A stretch of 64,000 nt of DNA, taken from Priestia aryabhattai B8W22 (GTDB lineage: Bacteria > Bacillota > Bacilli > Bacillales > Bacillaceae_H). Made by a program: the position numbers and the translations under genes. The DNA is taken from NCBI RefSeq assembly GCF_000956595.1, contig NZ_JYOO01000007.1, forward strand, positions 62,001 to 126,000, in the 5' to 3' direction. The first letter of the stretch is position 1. Each line of letters opens with the position of its first letter. This document shows, in pieces, positions 42,666 to 52,742 of the stretch. Under the pieces are notes generated by a model, which ran no database searches, was not told where the DNA came from, and saw only the letters and a list, made by a program, of their open reading frames with translations.

Positions 42666-45605
42666 ATGAGTCGTGAAACCATCACTGTTCATATAAATGG
42701 CAACGAATACAAGGCAGCTTCAGGTTCTACCATACTTGAAATTATTAACCAGCAAAGCATTGAGCATCCTCAGATTTGTTATGTGCCTGAAGTCGACCCT
42801 ATTCAAACTTGTGACACGTGTATTGTTGAAATGAATGGCGAGTTAATCCGTTCTTGTTCTACCAAAGCTGAAAACGGCATGAAGATTGAATTACAATCAG
42901 CACCCGCAAAAGCGGCACAAACGGAAGCAATGGATCGTTTATTAGAGAATCATTTGCTATACTGCACCGTTTGCGATAATAACAACGGAAACTGTAAATT
43001 ACATAACACAACCGAAATGATGGAGATTGAATATCAAAAATACCCCTATACGCCAAAGGCCTCAGAGGATGAAGTCGATATGTCTCATCCGTTCTACCGT
43101 TATGACCCTAACCAATGCATTGCTTGTGGACAATGTGTAGAGGTTTGTCAAAATCTTCAAGTTAATGAAACGCTCTCTATCGACTGGGAAGCGAAACGTC
43201 CCCGCGTTCTCTGGGATGATGGTGTAGCAATCAATGAATCTTCTTGTGTGAGCTGCGGTCAATGTGTAACCGTATGCCCTTGTAATGCCTTAATGGAAAA
43301 ATCTATGCTCGGAGAAGCTGGATTCATGACTGGACTTCCAAAAGGCGTTTTGAATCCAATGATTGATCTAGTTAAAGAAGTGGAACCGGGGTACAGCGGA
43401 ATATTTGCTGTTTCAGAAGTGGAAGCAGCTATGCGCGAAACTCGGACGAAAAAAACAAAAACCGTCTGTACATTTTGTGGAGTTGGATGTTCGTTTGAAG
43501 TGTGGACAAAAGGCCGCGAAATCCTTAAAGTTCAGCCTAGCTCAGATGCTCCCGCAAATGCTATTTCAACCTGTGTGAAAGGAAAATTCGGCTGGGATTT
43601 TGTAAACTCTGAAAAACGTATTACTAAGCCTTTAATCCGAAAAAATGGCGCATTTGTAGAGTCGTCATGGGAAGAAGCGCTCGATTTAGTAGCAAGCAGG
43701 TTAAGCTCTATCAATCAGCAGTATGGACATGGGTCAGTTGGTTTTATCTCTTCTTCTAAAATTACAAACGAAGAAAACTATGTTATTCAAAAGCTGGCTC
43801 GCCAAATGTTTGAAACAAATGACGTAGACAACTGCTCTCGCTACTGTCAGTCTCCTGCAACCGATGGATTATTTCGAACAGTCGGAATGGGAGGCGATGC
43901 CGGCACGATAAAAGACATCGCAAAAGCTGGACTGGTTATCATCGTTGGAGCTAACCCTGCTGAAGGTCACCCTGTATTAGCAACTCGCATCAAACGAGCG
44001 CATAAGCTTCATAACCAAAAACTAATCGTCGCAGATTTGCGTAAAAACGAAATGGCTGAACGCTCTGACATTTTTATCAGTCCAAAACAAGGTACGGACC
44101 AAGTATGGCTAATGGCTGTAACAAAATACATGATTGATCAAGGATGGCACAACGAAAAATTTATCCAAGAAAACGTCAACTATTTTGAAGACTTTAACTC
44201 TTTGCTTGAAAAGTACACGCTTGAATATGCTGAACAAATTACGAGTATTCCAGCAGCAACACTCATTCAAATAGCTGAAATGATTCGAGACGCCGATGGA
44301 ACCTGTGTGCTGTGGGGCATGGGCGTGACGCAAAATACAGGAGGCTCTGATACATCAGCGGCTATCTCAAACCTGTTGCTTGCTACTGGAAACTATCGAC
44401 GCCCTGGTGCAGGCGCTTATCCGCTCCGAGGCCACAATAACGTGCAAGGAGCATGCGATATGGGAACTCTTCCTGCTTGGCTGCCAGGCTATCAGCACGT
44501 CACGGACTCAGTCGCTCGAGAAAAATTTGAAAAAGCATACGGCGTAAAAATTAAAGACAAGCCGGGTCTTGATAATATCCAAATGCTTCATTCAATTGAT
44601 GAAGGAAAAATGAAAGCCATGTACCTTGTAGGAGAAGATATGGCTCTTGTCGATTCGAATGCTAATCACGTACATGAAATATTATCAAATCTAGACTTTT
44701 TTGTCGTCCAAGATATTTTCCTTTCAAGAACGGCTCAATATGCTGATGTTGTATTCCCTGCTGTTCCTTCTCTTGAAAAAGACGGAACGTTTACCAATAC
44801 GGAGCGACGTGTACAAAGATTGTATCAAGCATTGCCAACGCTTGGTGATTCAAAGCCGGATTGGTGGATTGTTCAAGAGATTGCAAATCGCTTAGGTGCA
44901 AATTGGACGTATACACACCCGGGTGACATCTTTTCAGAAATAGCTAGTCTATCACCTCTATTCAGCCAAGCCAGCTATGAAAACCTTGAAGGCTGGAATA
45001 GCTTCTTATGGGGGAGCTTAGAGGGGGAAAGCACGCCTTTACTTTACGTCGATGGGTTTAATTTCCCAGATAAAAAAGCGCGCTTTGCTTTATCAGATTG
45101 GGTGCTTCCTGCTGAATTTCCAGAGGAATATGATTTGCACATTAATAACGGACGAATGTTAGAACATTTTCATGAAGGGAATATGACCAATAAATCGAGC
45201 GGTATTCAATCAAAAGTACCGGAAGTATTTGTAGAAATTTCACCTCAGCTTGCCAAGGAGCGTGAAATTGAAGAAGGTTCGCTTGTCAGATTAATCTCAC
45301 CGTTTGGAGCAGTAAAAGTACAGGCATTAATTACAGAGCGGGTAAAAGCAAATGAGCTGTATCTTCCGATGCACTCCGTTCATAAAGATTCGGCTATTAA
45401 CTTCTTGACGGGACCTGCAGTCGACCAACGAACAAATACGCCGGCTTACAAACAAACAAAAGTACGGATGGAAGTATTAAGCAAAGGTGGAGAAACGCCT
45501 TTACCGTCTACAAATCCGCGCAACAAAAAACGTCATCCTCAAAATGGGGTCGAGGTTCAGCGTAAATGGAACCGTCCTGGCTACGTCCATTTAACAAGTA
45601 AATAG
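42666..45605 (+). CDS. yrhE: Molybdopterin oxidoreductase, formate dehydrogenase alpha-like (YrhE type)
   Basis: A 979-residue cytoplasmic Mo-bisMGD enzyme. In order: plant-type [2Fe-2S] domain (CYVPEVDPIQTCDTC), a His/Cys cluster motif (HLLYCTVCDNNNGNC), two 4Fe-4S ferredoxin motifs (CIACGQCVEVCQ, CVSCGQCVTVCPC), then the catalytic subunit starting with its own cluster (CTFCGVGC) and the molybdenum ligand C394. The residue after that cysteine is Gln, where classical formate dehydrogenases have His; RGHNNVQGACDMG near 590 keeps the substrate-binding Arg. AAAGGAGG precedes the ATG. yrhD follows after 11 nt. Formate is the likely but unproven substrate. Confidence 0.88.
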   Translation: MSRETITVHINGNEYKAASGSTILEIINQQSIEHPQICYVPEVDPIQTCDTCIVEMNGELIRSCSTKAENGMKIELQSAPAKAAQTEAMDRLLENHLLYCTVCDNNNGNCKLHNTTEMMEIEYQKYPYTPKASEDEVDMSHPFYRYDPNQCIACGQCVEVCQNLQVNETLSIDWEAKRPRVLWDDGVAINESSCVSCGQCVTVCPCNALMEKSMLGEAGFMTGLPKGVLNPMIDLVKEVEPGYSGIFAVSEVEAAMRETRTKKTKTVCTFCGVGCSFEVWTKGREILKVQPSSDAPANAISTCVKGKFGWDFVNSEKRITKPLIRKNGAFVESSWEEALDLVASRLSSINQQYGHGSVGFISSSKITNEENYVIQKLARQMFETNDVDNCSRYCQSPATDGLFRTVGMGGDAGTIKDIAKAGLVIIVGANPAEGHPVLATRIKRAHKLHNQKLIVADLRKNEMAERSDIFISPKQGTDQVWLMAVTKYMIDQGWHNEKFIQENVNYFEDFNSLLEKYTLEYAEQITSIPAATLIQIAEMIRDADGTCVLWGMGVTQNTGGSDTSAAISNLLLATGNYRRPGAGAYPLRGHNNVQGACDMGTLPAWLPGYQHVTDSVAREKFEKAYGVKIKDKPGLDNIQMLHSIDEGKMKAMYLVGEDMALVDSNANHVHEILSNLDFFVVQDIFLSRTAQYADVVFPAVPSLEKDGTFTNTERRVQRLYQALPTLGDSKPDWWIVQEIANRLGANWTYTHPGDIFSEIASLSPLFSQASYENLEGWNSFLWGSLEGESTPLLYVDGFNFPDKKARFALSDWVLPAEFPEEYDLHINNGRMLEHFHEGNMTNKSSGIQSKVPEVFVEISPQLAKEREIEEGSLVRLISPFGAVKVQALITERVKANELYLPMHSVHKDSAINFLTGPAVDQRTNTPAYKQTKVRMEVLSKGGETPLPSTNPRNKKRHPQNGVEVQRKWNRPGYVHLTSK

Positions 45606-45616
45606 GAGGAGAAAAG

Positions 45617-46096
45617 ATGGCACAACCTATTACAGAAATTAAAAAGCCTCTTCTAAGCGAGGAAGAAAAAAAACAGCAAAAATTAGAAGACTTGACTTCT
45701 CTTCTGGCAGATAATGAAGAAGCGCTGAATCGTATTCTCGGTATTGTCGGAGAACTTAACGACATGGGTGTTCTTGAAGCTGCTGATTCAATGATTCAAG
45801 CAAAAGAAAAAATCTCAAAAATTGCGCTTCATCAAATTTCTAGAGAACCGGTAACCAATTTAATTAATACCCTTATGGGTGCAAGCAGCGGTTTGATGAA
45901 GGCAGACCCAGAGGTAACCGCTAAACTTGTGAACAGTGCAACAGTTGGTATGAACGAAGCAAATGAGTATGTAAAAACAGGAAAAAAAGTAAGTGCATTA
46001 GCTCTTATAAAAGCGCTAAACGATCCAGATGTTAATCGTGCAATTGGATTTGGACTTCACTTTTTAAAAGGAATGGGCAAAGCGTTGGAAGAGTAA
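45617..46096 (+). CDS. yrhD: DUF1641 protein, partner of the oxidoreductase (YrhD)
   Basis: A 159-residue DUF1641 protein, mostly helical and without a signal peptide. Members of this family are encoded beside formate dehydrogenase-like subunits in Bacillus and Staphylococcus and are thought to be an accessory or small subunit; no activity is shown. An AGGAGGAG site precedes the ATG, 11 nt after the large subunit, and a strong terminator follows, so the two genes form one operon. Confidence 0.83.
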   Translation: MAQPITEIKKPLLSEEEKKQQKLEDLTSLLADNEEALNRILGIVGELNDMGVLEAADSMIQAKEKISKIALHQISREPVTNLINTLMGASSGLMKADPEVTAKLVNSATVGMNEANEYVKTGKKVSALALIKALNDPDVNRAIGFGLHFLKGMGKALEE

Positions 46097-46102
46097 ATAA
46101 GG

Positions 46103-46146
46103 CAGCGACTTGAAAGTTTTTTCCCCTTTCAAGTCGCTGTTTTCTT
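46103..46146 (+). terminator. Intrinsic terminator after yrhD
   Basis: CAGCGACTTGAAAG pairs with CTTTCAAGTCGCTG (14 bp), followed by TTTTCTTTTT. Confidence 0.9.
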
Positions 46147-46222
46147 TTTAGGAAGTCCATTTCTAAGTGAACGTGATATAGTTATACTAAATTGCTTTAC
46201 TACAACTAATTGAGGTGACACG

Positions 46223-47020
46223 ATGCAACAATACTTTAAACCCTTATTCGCACTATTATTTTTAATTATGTTTACTGCTGCTTGTTCGAACGGAACAAAT
46301 ACGAGTCAATCAGCGGCTCAGCACCAAAACGTCAGCTTAACGATATCCGCTGCGGCCAGCTTAAAAGATGCGCTTACTGATATTCAAAAGCAATATGAAA
46401 CAAAGCATTCGAATATCGACTTAAAATTTAATTTTGGAGCTTCAGGCTCGCTGCAACAGCAAATCGAAAACGGCGCACCGGCTGATTTGTTTTTTTCAGC
46501 AGCGGAAGATAAGTTTGATGCACTGGTAAAGTCAGGAGCTATTTCTAAAGAAAATGGAACTGACTTGGTTGGCAACGACCTTGTGCTTATCGTCCCAAAG
46601 AATAATTCGGCTGCTATCAAAAATTTTGAAGATCTATCAAAGCCTGCTGTTCAAAAAATTGCACTTGGCATACCGGAATCCGTTCCTGCTGGACAGTATG
46701 CAAAAGAGACTTTTGAACACATGAATCTGTGGAAAAACATTGAGCCTAAAACCGTCTATGCAAAAGACGTACGCCAGGTGCTTTCCTATGTGGAGACAGG
46801 AAACGTTGAAGCTGGAGTTGTTTATAAAACCGATGCGTTGATTTCAAAAAAAGTGAAGATTGTAGCCACTGCAGATCATAGCACTCACAAACCAATTGTA
46901 TATCCTGTAGGCGTTATTAAGGATTCGAAACATCCACAAGAAGCAAAGGATTTTTATCAATTTTTACAAAGTAAGACGGCTCTTAACACGTTAAAAAATT
47001 ACGGTTTCACTGCGAATTGA
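46223..47020 (+). CDS. modA: Molybdate ABC transporter substrate-binding protein ModA
   Basis: A 265-residue lipoprotein (lipobox FTAAC, cysteine near residue 21) of the ModA family. The oxyanion-binding segments TISAAASLKDALTDI near 40, FNFGASGSLQQQIENGAPAD near 73 (first part) and YVETGNVEAGVVYKTDA near 195 are clear. It captures molybdate (or tungstate) outside the cell for ModB. GAGGTG precedes the ATG. It lies right after the Mo enzyme operon, consistent with a metal-supply role. Confidence 0.92.
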   Translation: MQQYFKPLFALLFLIMFTAACSNGTNTSQSAAQHQNVSLTISAAASLKDALTDIQKQYETKHSNIDLKFNFGASGSLQQQIENGAPADLFFSAAEDKFDALVKSGAISKENGTDLVGNDLVLIVPKNNSAAIKNFEDLSKPAVQKIALGIPESVPAGQYAKETFEHMNLWKNIEPKTVYAKDVRQVLSYVETGNVEAGVVYKTDALISKKVKIVATADHSTHKPIVYPVGVIKDSKHPQEAKDFYQFLQSKTALNTLKNYGFTAN

Positions 47021-47027
47021 GATTGCT

Positions 47028-47684
47028 ATGATTCAAGAGTTTTTATCTCCTCTTCAGCTATCGCTCAAAATTGCATTAGTAGCGGGATTTGTCGTAATTA
47101 TTCTAGGCACTGTTATAGGAAAACTGTTATCCAGGAAACATTTTAAAGGAAAAGTGATAGTTGAAACGGTGTTGATGCTACCGTTGGTCCTACCTCCGTC
47201 CGTTGTTGGATTTTTATTGATTGTCATATTCGGAAAACACAGCCTGCTCGGCCGAGCAATTGAATGGGTCTTTCAACAACCCGTTATTTTTACGTGGTGG
47301 GCAGCTGTTATTGCATCCGTTGTCGTTGCATTCCCCCTTATGTATCAATCTGCCAAAACGGGCTTCCAAGGCGTTGATCATGAAATTGAAGATGCGGCTC
47401 GAGTAGATGGTGCAAGCGAATGGAAAGTCTTTTTCTTTATTTCCATTCCTTTAGCTTCTAAAGCTATTGTAACAGGAGGTGTGTTAAGTCTGGCAAGAGC
47501 ACTCGGAGAATTTGGAGCCACTTTGATGTTTGCTGGCAATATTCCAGGTGAAACTCAAACTGTTCCTACCGCTATCTACGTCGCGATTGACTCTGGAAAC
47601 ATGAATCTCGCTTGGCTATGGGTTATCTCGATCGTCTTTCTTTCCTTTCTTATGCTGCTTTTTGTTCAGCTTAAACAAAAGTAA
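47028..47684 (+). CDS. modB: Molybdate ABC transporter permease ModB
   Basis: A 218-residue permease with about five to six helices. The LPLVLPPSVVGFLLI segment and the EAA-type loop EIEDAARVDGASEWKVFFFISIP (key Glu-Ile-Glu and Gly) are typical of ModB/CysT proteins. It starts 7 nt after modA with only a weak ribosome site, so it is probably coupled. No modC ATPase gene follows; a terminator comes instead. Confidence 0.92.
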   Translation: MIQEFLSPLQLSLKIALVAGFVVIILGTVIGKLLSRKHFKGKVIVETVLMLPLVLPPSVVGFLLIVIFGKHSLLGRAIEWVFQQPVIFTWWAAVIASVVVAFPLMYQSAKTGFQGVDHEIEDAARVDGASEWKVFFFISIPLASKAIVTGGVLSLARALGEFGATLMFAGNIPGETQTVPTAIYVAIDSGNMNLAWLWVISIVFLSFLMLLFVQLKQK

Positions 47685-47722
47685 AAGGATGCCTCTTTGT
47701 GTAAGAGGCATCCTTTTACTTT
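47682..47722 (+). terminator. Intrinsic terminator after modB
   Basis: AAAAGGATGCCTCTT, TGTGT loop, AAGAGGCATCCTTTT followed by ACTTTT; it includes the end of the modB stop. Confidence 0.9.
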
Positions 47723-47758
47723 TGTACCGCTTTTTCAATTTTACATCCATCATAAATT

Positions 47759-47803
47759 AAAAAGGAGCTAATCAAATGCAGATCATACATTTGATTAGCT
47801 CCT
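47759..47803 (-). terminator. Intrinsic terminator of ssrA
   Basis: AGGAGCTAATCAAATG and its exact complement form a 16-bp stem with a 9-nt loop; TTTTT follows on the minus strand. Confidence 0.88.
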
Positions 47804-47838
47804 GGTATAAGTAAGGTAAGCCACCAAAAATATGTATT

Positions 47839-48200
47839 TGGTGGAGACGGTGGGAGTCGAACCCACGTCCAGAAATATCGCCACTTAAGCGTCTACGAGT
47901 GTAGTTGGCATATTGATAATTCGCGAGCTGTTCTGCCTACCAACAGGCGTCCCAGTCGCTAGTCTGATTATTCTCTTCCTTCGTCCTCAGACGGCGAACT
48001 CCGGCGTAGCCCACTTAAAGTGAGTCCCTTACCCTACCACATGGGCGATGGAGGGAGGAACCGCTAAGCTACTATTATGCAGCTAAAGCGAAGTTATTGT
48101 TAGATTTGCCAGTTATTATTGGCGTTGATGTTTTAACGAGGCCATCTCCTCGACTCGCAACCTAAGCTCGAACTACCCCTGTCGAATCCGTAACGTCCCC
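47839..48200 (-). ncRNA. ssrA: tmRNA (ssrA)
   Basis: A 362-nt transfer-messenger RNA. The 5' end is GGGGACGTTACGGATTCGAC and the 3' end is GGGTTCGACTCCCACC followed by GTCTCCACCA, so the tRNA-Ala-like acceptor with encoded CCA closes on itself. The tag reading frame (48110-48075) encodes GKSNNNFALAA then TAA TAG, so stalled proteins get A-GKSNNNFALAA and are sent to ClpXP. The tag matches what I recall for Bacillus megaterium. smpB, its protein partner, is just upstream. Confidence 0.97.
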
Positions 48201-48291
48201 ATATAAAAGGGAGTCGGAATGTGTAAGAAAAATCCTTACATCAGATAGCGACTTCAGTGTGCAAAATGAAATCTAACTGATAACAATATTT

Positions 48292-48319
48292 ATTATATCA
48301 CAAAATGAGCATTTTGCAA
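48292..48319 (-). promoter_or_regulatory. Promoter of ssrA
   Basis: Minus strand TTGCAA (48319-48314), 16-nt spacer, TATAAT (48297-48292). The start near 48286 gives a 5' precursor of about 85 nt that must be cut off by RNase P. Confidence 0.75.
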
Positions 48320-48337
48320 TTGTAAGATTTTGTAATA

Positions 48338-48805
48338 TCACATCTTTTGGCGATCACGAAATGCTCGTTCGATATCGCGCTTGGCTTCTTTGCGCTTTAA
48401 GTCTTCACGCTTATCATATTTCTTTTTACCCTTACCAAGCCCTAGTAAAACCTTTGCGTATCCGTTTTTCAAATACACTTTTAAAGGAACTAGTGAATAA
48501 CCTGTTTCTTTTGAATAGCCAATTAGCTTGCTGATTTCGCGTTTATGCAGTAATAGCTTTCGTGTACGAAGTGGCTCATGATTGTATCGATTGCCTTGTT
48601 CGTAAGGACTAACGTGCATATTGTGTAAAAATACTTCTCCATTTTGCACACGAGCAAAAGAGTCCTTTAAATTCACACGGCCATTACGAATTGATTTGAT
48701 TTCCGTTCCTTGTAGAACAATACCCGTCTCATATGTTTCTTCAATAAAAAAGTCGTGGCGGGCTTTTTTGTTTTGTGCAATTAATTTCCCTTCACCTTTT
48801 GGCAT
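48338..48805 (-). CDS. smpB: SsrA-binding protein SmpB
   Basis: A 155-residue SmpB that binds tmRNA and places it in the A site of stalled ribosomes. [20 protein letters not shown] at the N-terminus, [16 protein letters not shown] near 35 and HPHEQGNR-like [15 protein letters not shown] near 70 are conserved; the C-terminal basic tail ([14 protein letters not shown]) is the part that enters the mRNA channel. It lies between rnr and ssrA, the usual Bacillus order. Confidence 0.95.
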   Translation of the reverse strand: MPKGEGKLIAQNKKARHDFFIEETYETGIVLQGTEIKSIRNGRVNLKDSFARVQNGEVFLHNMHVSPYEQGNRYNHEPLRTRKLLLHKREISKLIGYSKETGYSLVPLKVYLKNGYAKVLLGLGKGKKKYDKREDLKRKEAKRDIERAFRDRQKM

Positions 48806-48950
48806 AAAACGTTCCTTCCCTTCAGCCGTACTTACGTATATGTATGATATTATGTATCATTTTACTGTATGGAAATCTAAACAACAACTAAAACGTTTAA
48901 TAGAGCTGTTTTGAAGCAGAAGGGCTACCCTTCTGCTTCACTGCTGTCGA

Positions 48951-51293
48951 TTATTTGCGCTTTTTCTTTTTGCGCTTAACGTTTGGAGCGCCTTCGAAGA
49001 ATCTTTTTTTCTTTTTCTTCTTTGGTTTTTGAGTAGACCACTCTTCATTTTTGCTTCGACTGCCCTCTCGACCTTTTCCTTTATCATCTTTGCGTGACTT
49101 TTGTTTTGCTTTAATCACTTTAGGACGATCTTTAGATAAGCGTTTGCGGCCTTCTTTCATTCCCACAATAACAAAGTCCACTGAACGCTCGTCTTTATTC
49201 ACATCGGCAACTTTCACTTCAATTTCGTCTCCAATTCGGAAGACGTTGCCCGTTCTTTCTCCAATCATCGCATAGTGATGTTCGTCGTAACGATAATAGT
49301 CATCCGTTAAGTCACTAACATGAACTAACCCTTCAATCGTATTTTCTAGCTCCACGAACATTCCAAAGTTTGTAACAGAGCTAATAATACCATTAAATAC
49401 TTCCCCAACTTTATCAGCCATAAACTCAGCTTTTTTCATATCGTCCGTTTCTCGCTCAGCGTCAACTGAACGACGTTCCATATTAGAAGAATGCTCAGCA
49501 ATATCAGGCAGAAGCTCGCGCCATTTTTCTTGCGTTTGCTGATTTGTTTTTCCTTCAATTAAATACGTACGAATGAGACGATGAACGATTAAATCCGGAT
49601 AACGACGGATTGGAGACGTAAAATGCGTATAGAACTCAGCTGATAAACCAAAGTGGCCTAAACTTTCTGCTTCATATTTCGCTTGTTTCATCGAACGAAG
49701 CATAACAGTTGAAATAACCATCTCTTCAGGCGTACCCTTTACTTCTTCTAAAATATCTTGCAGCGCACGCGGATGAATATCGTTGCCTGTCCCTTTCACT
49801 GTATAACCAAAGTTTGTAATAAACTCTAAGAAACGAGTAAGCTTCTCTGCATCTGGATCTTCATGAATACGATAAATAAACGGTACGTTCATCCAGTGAA
49901 AATGTTCTGCTACTGTTTCATTCGCCGCCAGCATAAATTCTTCGATTAGCTTTTCAGCAACTGAGCGTTCACGCAAAATAACATCGTGCGGATGGCCATC
50001 ATCGTCTACCAATACTTTTGCTTCTTTGAAATCAAAATCAATGGCACCGCGATCCATTCTCTTTTTACGAAGAATAGCCGCCAGCTTTTCCATACGCTCA
50101 AACATCGGAACGATTGGCTCGTAGCGTTCTAATACTTCTTCATCTTTATCCACTAAGATTTTGTTCACGTCTGAATACGTCATTCGTTCTGTCGTTTTGA
50201 TGACACTTTCAAAAATCTCATGTTTGACTACTTCACCTTGTGGATTAATTTCCATCTCACAAGAAAGCGTAAAACGGTTAACTTTTGGATTTAATGAACA
50301 GATTCCGTTAGATAAACGGTGAGGAATCATCGGAATAACTCGGTCTACTAAATAGACGCTTGTTCCGCGCTCTGCTGCTTCTACATCAATCGGAGAACCT
50401 TCTTTAACGTAGTGACTTACATCTGCAATATGAACGCCTAATTTGTAGTTTCCGTTTTCAAGCTCTGTAACCGTTACAGCGTCATCCAAATCTTTTGCAT
50501 CTGCTCCGTCAATGGTTACAATAACTTGATCACGAAGATCGCGGCGGTTACCGATATCTTTTTCATCAATTGTCTCAGGTGTATCAATTGCTTGCGTTAA
50601 AGCGTCAGCAGGAAATTCTTGAGGAAGACCGTGCTTATGGATAACAGAAATGATATCGATCCCCGGATCGTTTTTATGTCCAAGAATTTGAACAACTTTT
50701 CCTTCTGCATTCATGCGGCCTTCCGGATAGGTTGTCAGCTCTACTACTACTTTATGGCCTTCAACGGCACCGTTTCTTGCTGCTTTGGGAATAAAAATAT
50801 CACCTGCAATTTTTTTGTCATCCGCAATCACAAAGCCAAAATTTTTGCTTTGCGTATACGTACCTACAATTTGCTGGGTACCTCGTTCTAAGATTTTTAC
50901 AATGGTTCCTTCACGACGAGCACCTGATGATTCTGATAACACTCTTGCAAGCACAATATCTCCGTGCATAGCATTGTTTGTTTCAGTAGGCGGAATAAAT
51001 ACATCACCCGCATCTTTTTCTTCAGGAACTACAAACGCAAACCCTTTTGCATGTCCGCTTACTTTCCCTTTGACAAAATTCATTTGTTCCGGCAGCCCGT
51101 AGCGGTCATTTCTTGCTCGGATAATTAAACCCTTCTCTTCCATAATAACAAGTGCCTTAACAAACTCTTTGAATGACTCTGCATCCTCAGTATTAAATTC
51201 TTTTGCAAGCTCTTGGACAGTCAAAGGTTTATAATTATCCCTTTTCATAAAATCCAATATTTCATTCATATAGGGCTGATTTTCTTCTTTCAC
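48951..51293 (-). CDS. rnr: Ribonuclease R
   Basis: A 780-residue 3'-5' exoribonuclease. Winged-helix and cold-shock domains come first ([16 protein letters not shown] near 70), then the RNB catalytic domain ([14 protein letters not shown] near 265 with the metal-binding aspartates, [16 protein letters not shown] near 550), then an S1 domain near 630 and a long Lys-rich tail (three runs of Lys). It degrades structured RNA and works with tmRNA on stalled mRNAs. I start at GTG 51293 (AAGGAGGG, 7 nt spacing); the frame opens 15 codons earlier. Confidence 0.93.
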   Translation of the reverse strand: MKEENQPYMNEILDFMKRDNYKPLTVQELAKEFNTEDAESFKEFVKALVIMEEKGLIIRARNDRYGLPEQMNFVKGKVSGHAKGFAFVVPEEKDAGDVFIPPTETNNAMHGDIVLARVLSESSGARREGTIVKILERGTQQIVGTYTQSKNFGFVIADDKKIAGDIFIPKAARNGAVEGHKVVVELTTYPEGRMNAEGKVVQILGHKNDPGIDIISVIHKHGLPQEFPADALTQAIDTPETIDEKDIGNRRDLRDQVIVTIDGADAKDLDDAVTVTELENGNYKLGVHIADVSHYVKEGSPIDVEAAERGTSVYLVDRVIPMIPHRLSNGICSLNPKVNRFTLSCEMEINPQGEVVKHEIFESVIKTTERMTYSDVNKILVDKDEEVLERYEPIVPMFERMEKLAAILRKKRMDRGAIDFDFKEAKVLVDDDGHPHDVILRERSVAEKLIEEFMLAANETVAEHFHWMNVPFIYRIHEDPDAEKLTRFLEFITNFGYTVKGTGNDIHPRALQDILEEVKGTPEEMVISTVMLRSMKQAKYEAESLGHFGLSAEFYTHFTSPIRRYPDLIVHRLIRTYLIEGKTNQQTQEKWRELLPDIAEHSSNMERRSVDAERETDDMKKAEFMADKVGEVFNGIISSVTNFGMFVELENTIEGLVHVSDLTDDYYRYDEHHYAMIGERTGNVFRIGDEIEVKVADVNKDERSVDFVIVGMKEGRKRLSKDRPKVIKAKQKSRKDDKGKGREGSRSKNEEWSTQKPKKKKKKRFFEGAPNVKRKKKKRK

Positions 51294-51331
51294 ATCATGT
51301 CCCTCCTTTTTCTTTATTCGTATTATCTCTA

Positions 51332-52072
51332 TTACCAATCAAGTGATTCCAAAAATGCATATACATCCTCGTGAAGCTGATCACGCTCTTTATCAAAGGT
51401 AATGGTATGACCAGATTCTTCGTACCATTTTATATCTTTTATAGGAGACTCGACGCTATTATAAATAATATTGGCGCTGTCTGTATTAATCATATGATCA
51501 TGACGACCTTGTACAACAAATGTCGGTGCATAAATCATATCAACTGAATTTCGCACTTCAGCGATTAATTCCTGTAAAGACTTTAATGTGTTCATTGGTG
51601 TTTGTTTGAACTCTTCCATTTCTTGTTCAATCTGTTCAGACGATTTACCTTCACGCTTTTTATATTCGCGTGCATACGCTAAAACACCTTCATACATGAC
51701 TTCTTCACTCTTTATATACATAGGCGCGCACATAGGCACAATACCCTTTATAGGTACAGTGTAACCTAATTTCAGTGAAAATACGCCACCTAGTGAAAGA
51801 CCTACAGCGGCAATACTTTCATGGCCTTTGCTTTTCAAAAACTCATAGCCTTCCATGACATCTTTCCACCAATCTTCTGGACCAGTATGAACAAGCTCTT
51901 CAGGCGCTACACCGTGTCCTTTATAGTGAGGTGCGTGGCATGTGTATCCTTTTTTCTCTAAAAAACGACCTAACATACGAACATCAGCAGAATTTCCGGT
52001 AAAACCGTGAAGTAATAAAACAGCTTTTTCGCCGCCTTCAAATGTAAATGGCTTTGGTTGTGCAATTTTCAT
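51332..52072 (-). CDS. est: Carboxylesterase (Est30/YvaK-like)
   Basis: A 246-residue alpha/beta hydrolase. The oxyanion region is [11 protein letters not shown], the nucleophile S93 lies in GLSLGG, the aspartate is in [12 protein letters not shown] and the histidine in ESGHTITFD. This is the monoacylglycerol lipase-like carboxylesterase of the Est30 family; its natural substrate is not known. The secG-est-rnr-smpB order is conserved in Bacillus. AAAGGAG precedes the ATG. Confidence 0.9.
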   Translation of the reverse strand: MKIAQPKPFTFEGGEKAVLLLHGFTGNSADVRMLGRFLEKKGYTCHAPHYKGHGVAPEELVHTGPEDWWKDVMEGYEFLKSKGHESIAAVGLSLGGVFSLKLGYTVPIKGIVPMCAPMYIKSEEVMYEGVLAYAREYKKREGKSSEQIEQEMEEFKQTPMNTLKSLQELIAEVRNSVDMIYAPTFVVQGRHDHMINTDSANIIYNSVESPIKDIKWYEESGHTITFDKERDQLHEDVYAFLESLDW

Positions 52073-52137
52073 ATATCATTTAACTCCTTTTAGTTATAAT
52101 ATCTGCAGTCATAATAGAAAAAAACATGTATTTATGT

Positions 52138-52170
52138 GACGGTCATCACATAAAAAGAGATGTGACCGTC
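52138..52170. other. Stem-loop in the secG-est gap
   Basis: GACGG/CCGTC and TCACAT/ATGTGA form an 11-bp stem with a TCA bulge and an AAAAAGAG loop. No T-run follows on the minus strand. It lies in the 5' region of est; role unknown. The rest of this 272-bp gap holds the secG terminator and nothing else I recognise. Confidence 0.45.
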
Positions 52171-52265
52171 AGCTTTTACGCTTTTATACTATATTTAGTA
52201 CTTTTTTCTAAAGCTATATTATATCATTACTTAAAAATGAAATTAAAGTATTCAACACGCCCATT

Positions 52266-52326
52266 AAAAAAGCCACCTAATGCATACATAAGTTGGTATA
52301 CACCAAGTACGTATGCATTAGGTGGC
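52266..52326 (-). terminator. Long-stem terminator after secG
   Basis: GCCACCTAATGCATAC (52272-52287) and its exact complement (52311-52326) form a 16-bp stem; the 23-nt apex holds a smaller TTGGT/ACCAA hairpin. TTTTTT follows on the minus strand. Confidence 0.88.
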
Positions 52327-52344
52327 AGTCTATCCAGTAACATA

Positions 52345-52578
52345 TTAAAGTTTGAAATAAGATACAGCAAGTGTTAACGCAAAGAATAAGATAGATAACA
52401 CTACTGTCAAACGGTGTAAAACTAAGTCAATTCCACGTGCTTTTTGTTTTCCAAATAACGTTTCAGCTCCACCGGAAATAGCTCCAGATAATCCAGTAGT
52501 TTTGCTTGATTGTAAAACGACCACAACAATCAATGCAATTGAAACAATCACTAGTAAAGTAATCAGCAATGTATGCAC
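52345..52578 (-). CDS. secG: Preprotein translocase subunit SecG
   Basis: A 77-residue protein with two membrane helices (residues ~3-22 and ~56-75) and the conserved loop [20 protein letters not shown] between them. It assists SecYE during export. I start at GTG 52578, with GGAGGT upstream, which gives the family's normal length; the frame is open for 11 more codons with no ribosome site. It is followed by an unusually long terminator stem. Confidence 0.93.
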   Translation of the reverse strand: MHTLLITLLVIVSIALIVVVVLQSSKTTGLSGAISGGAETLFGKQKARGIDLVLHRLTVVLSILFFALTLAVSYFKL

Positions 52579-52742
52579 TAAGACACACCTCCTACACCAA
52601 GTAATAGTCAATCAGCGGGGTTTCTTCATCCCTTCTGATTGGCATTACCGGGGATAAAGTACGCGCACTACGCTAAGGTTAATTTATCACAAAAACCCCC
52701 CTCATACAAGTAATGACAGCGAAATACACCGGATTTTAACAT

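Noticed and set aside
52126-52377. Plus-strand frame of 83 codons across the secG terminator
   Set aside because: Runs through a terminator and the end of secG; composition is that of non-coding AT-rich DNA.
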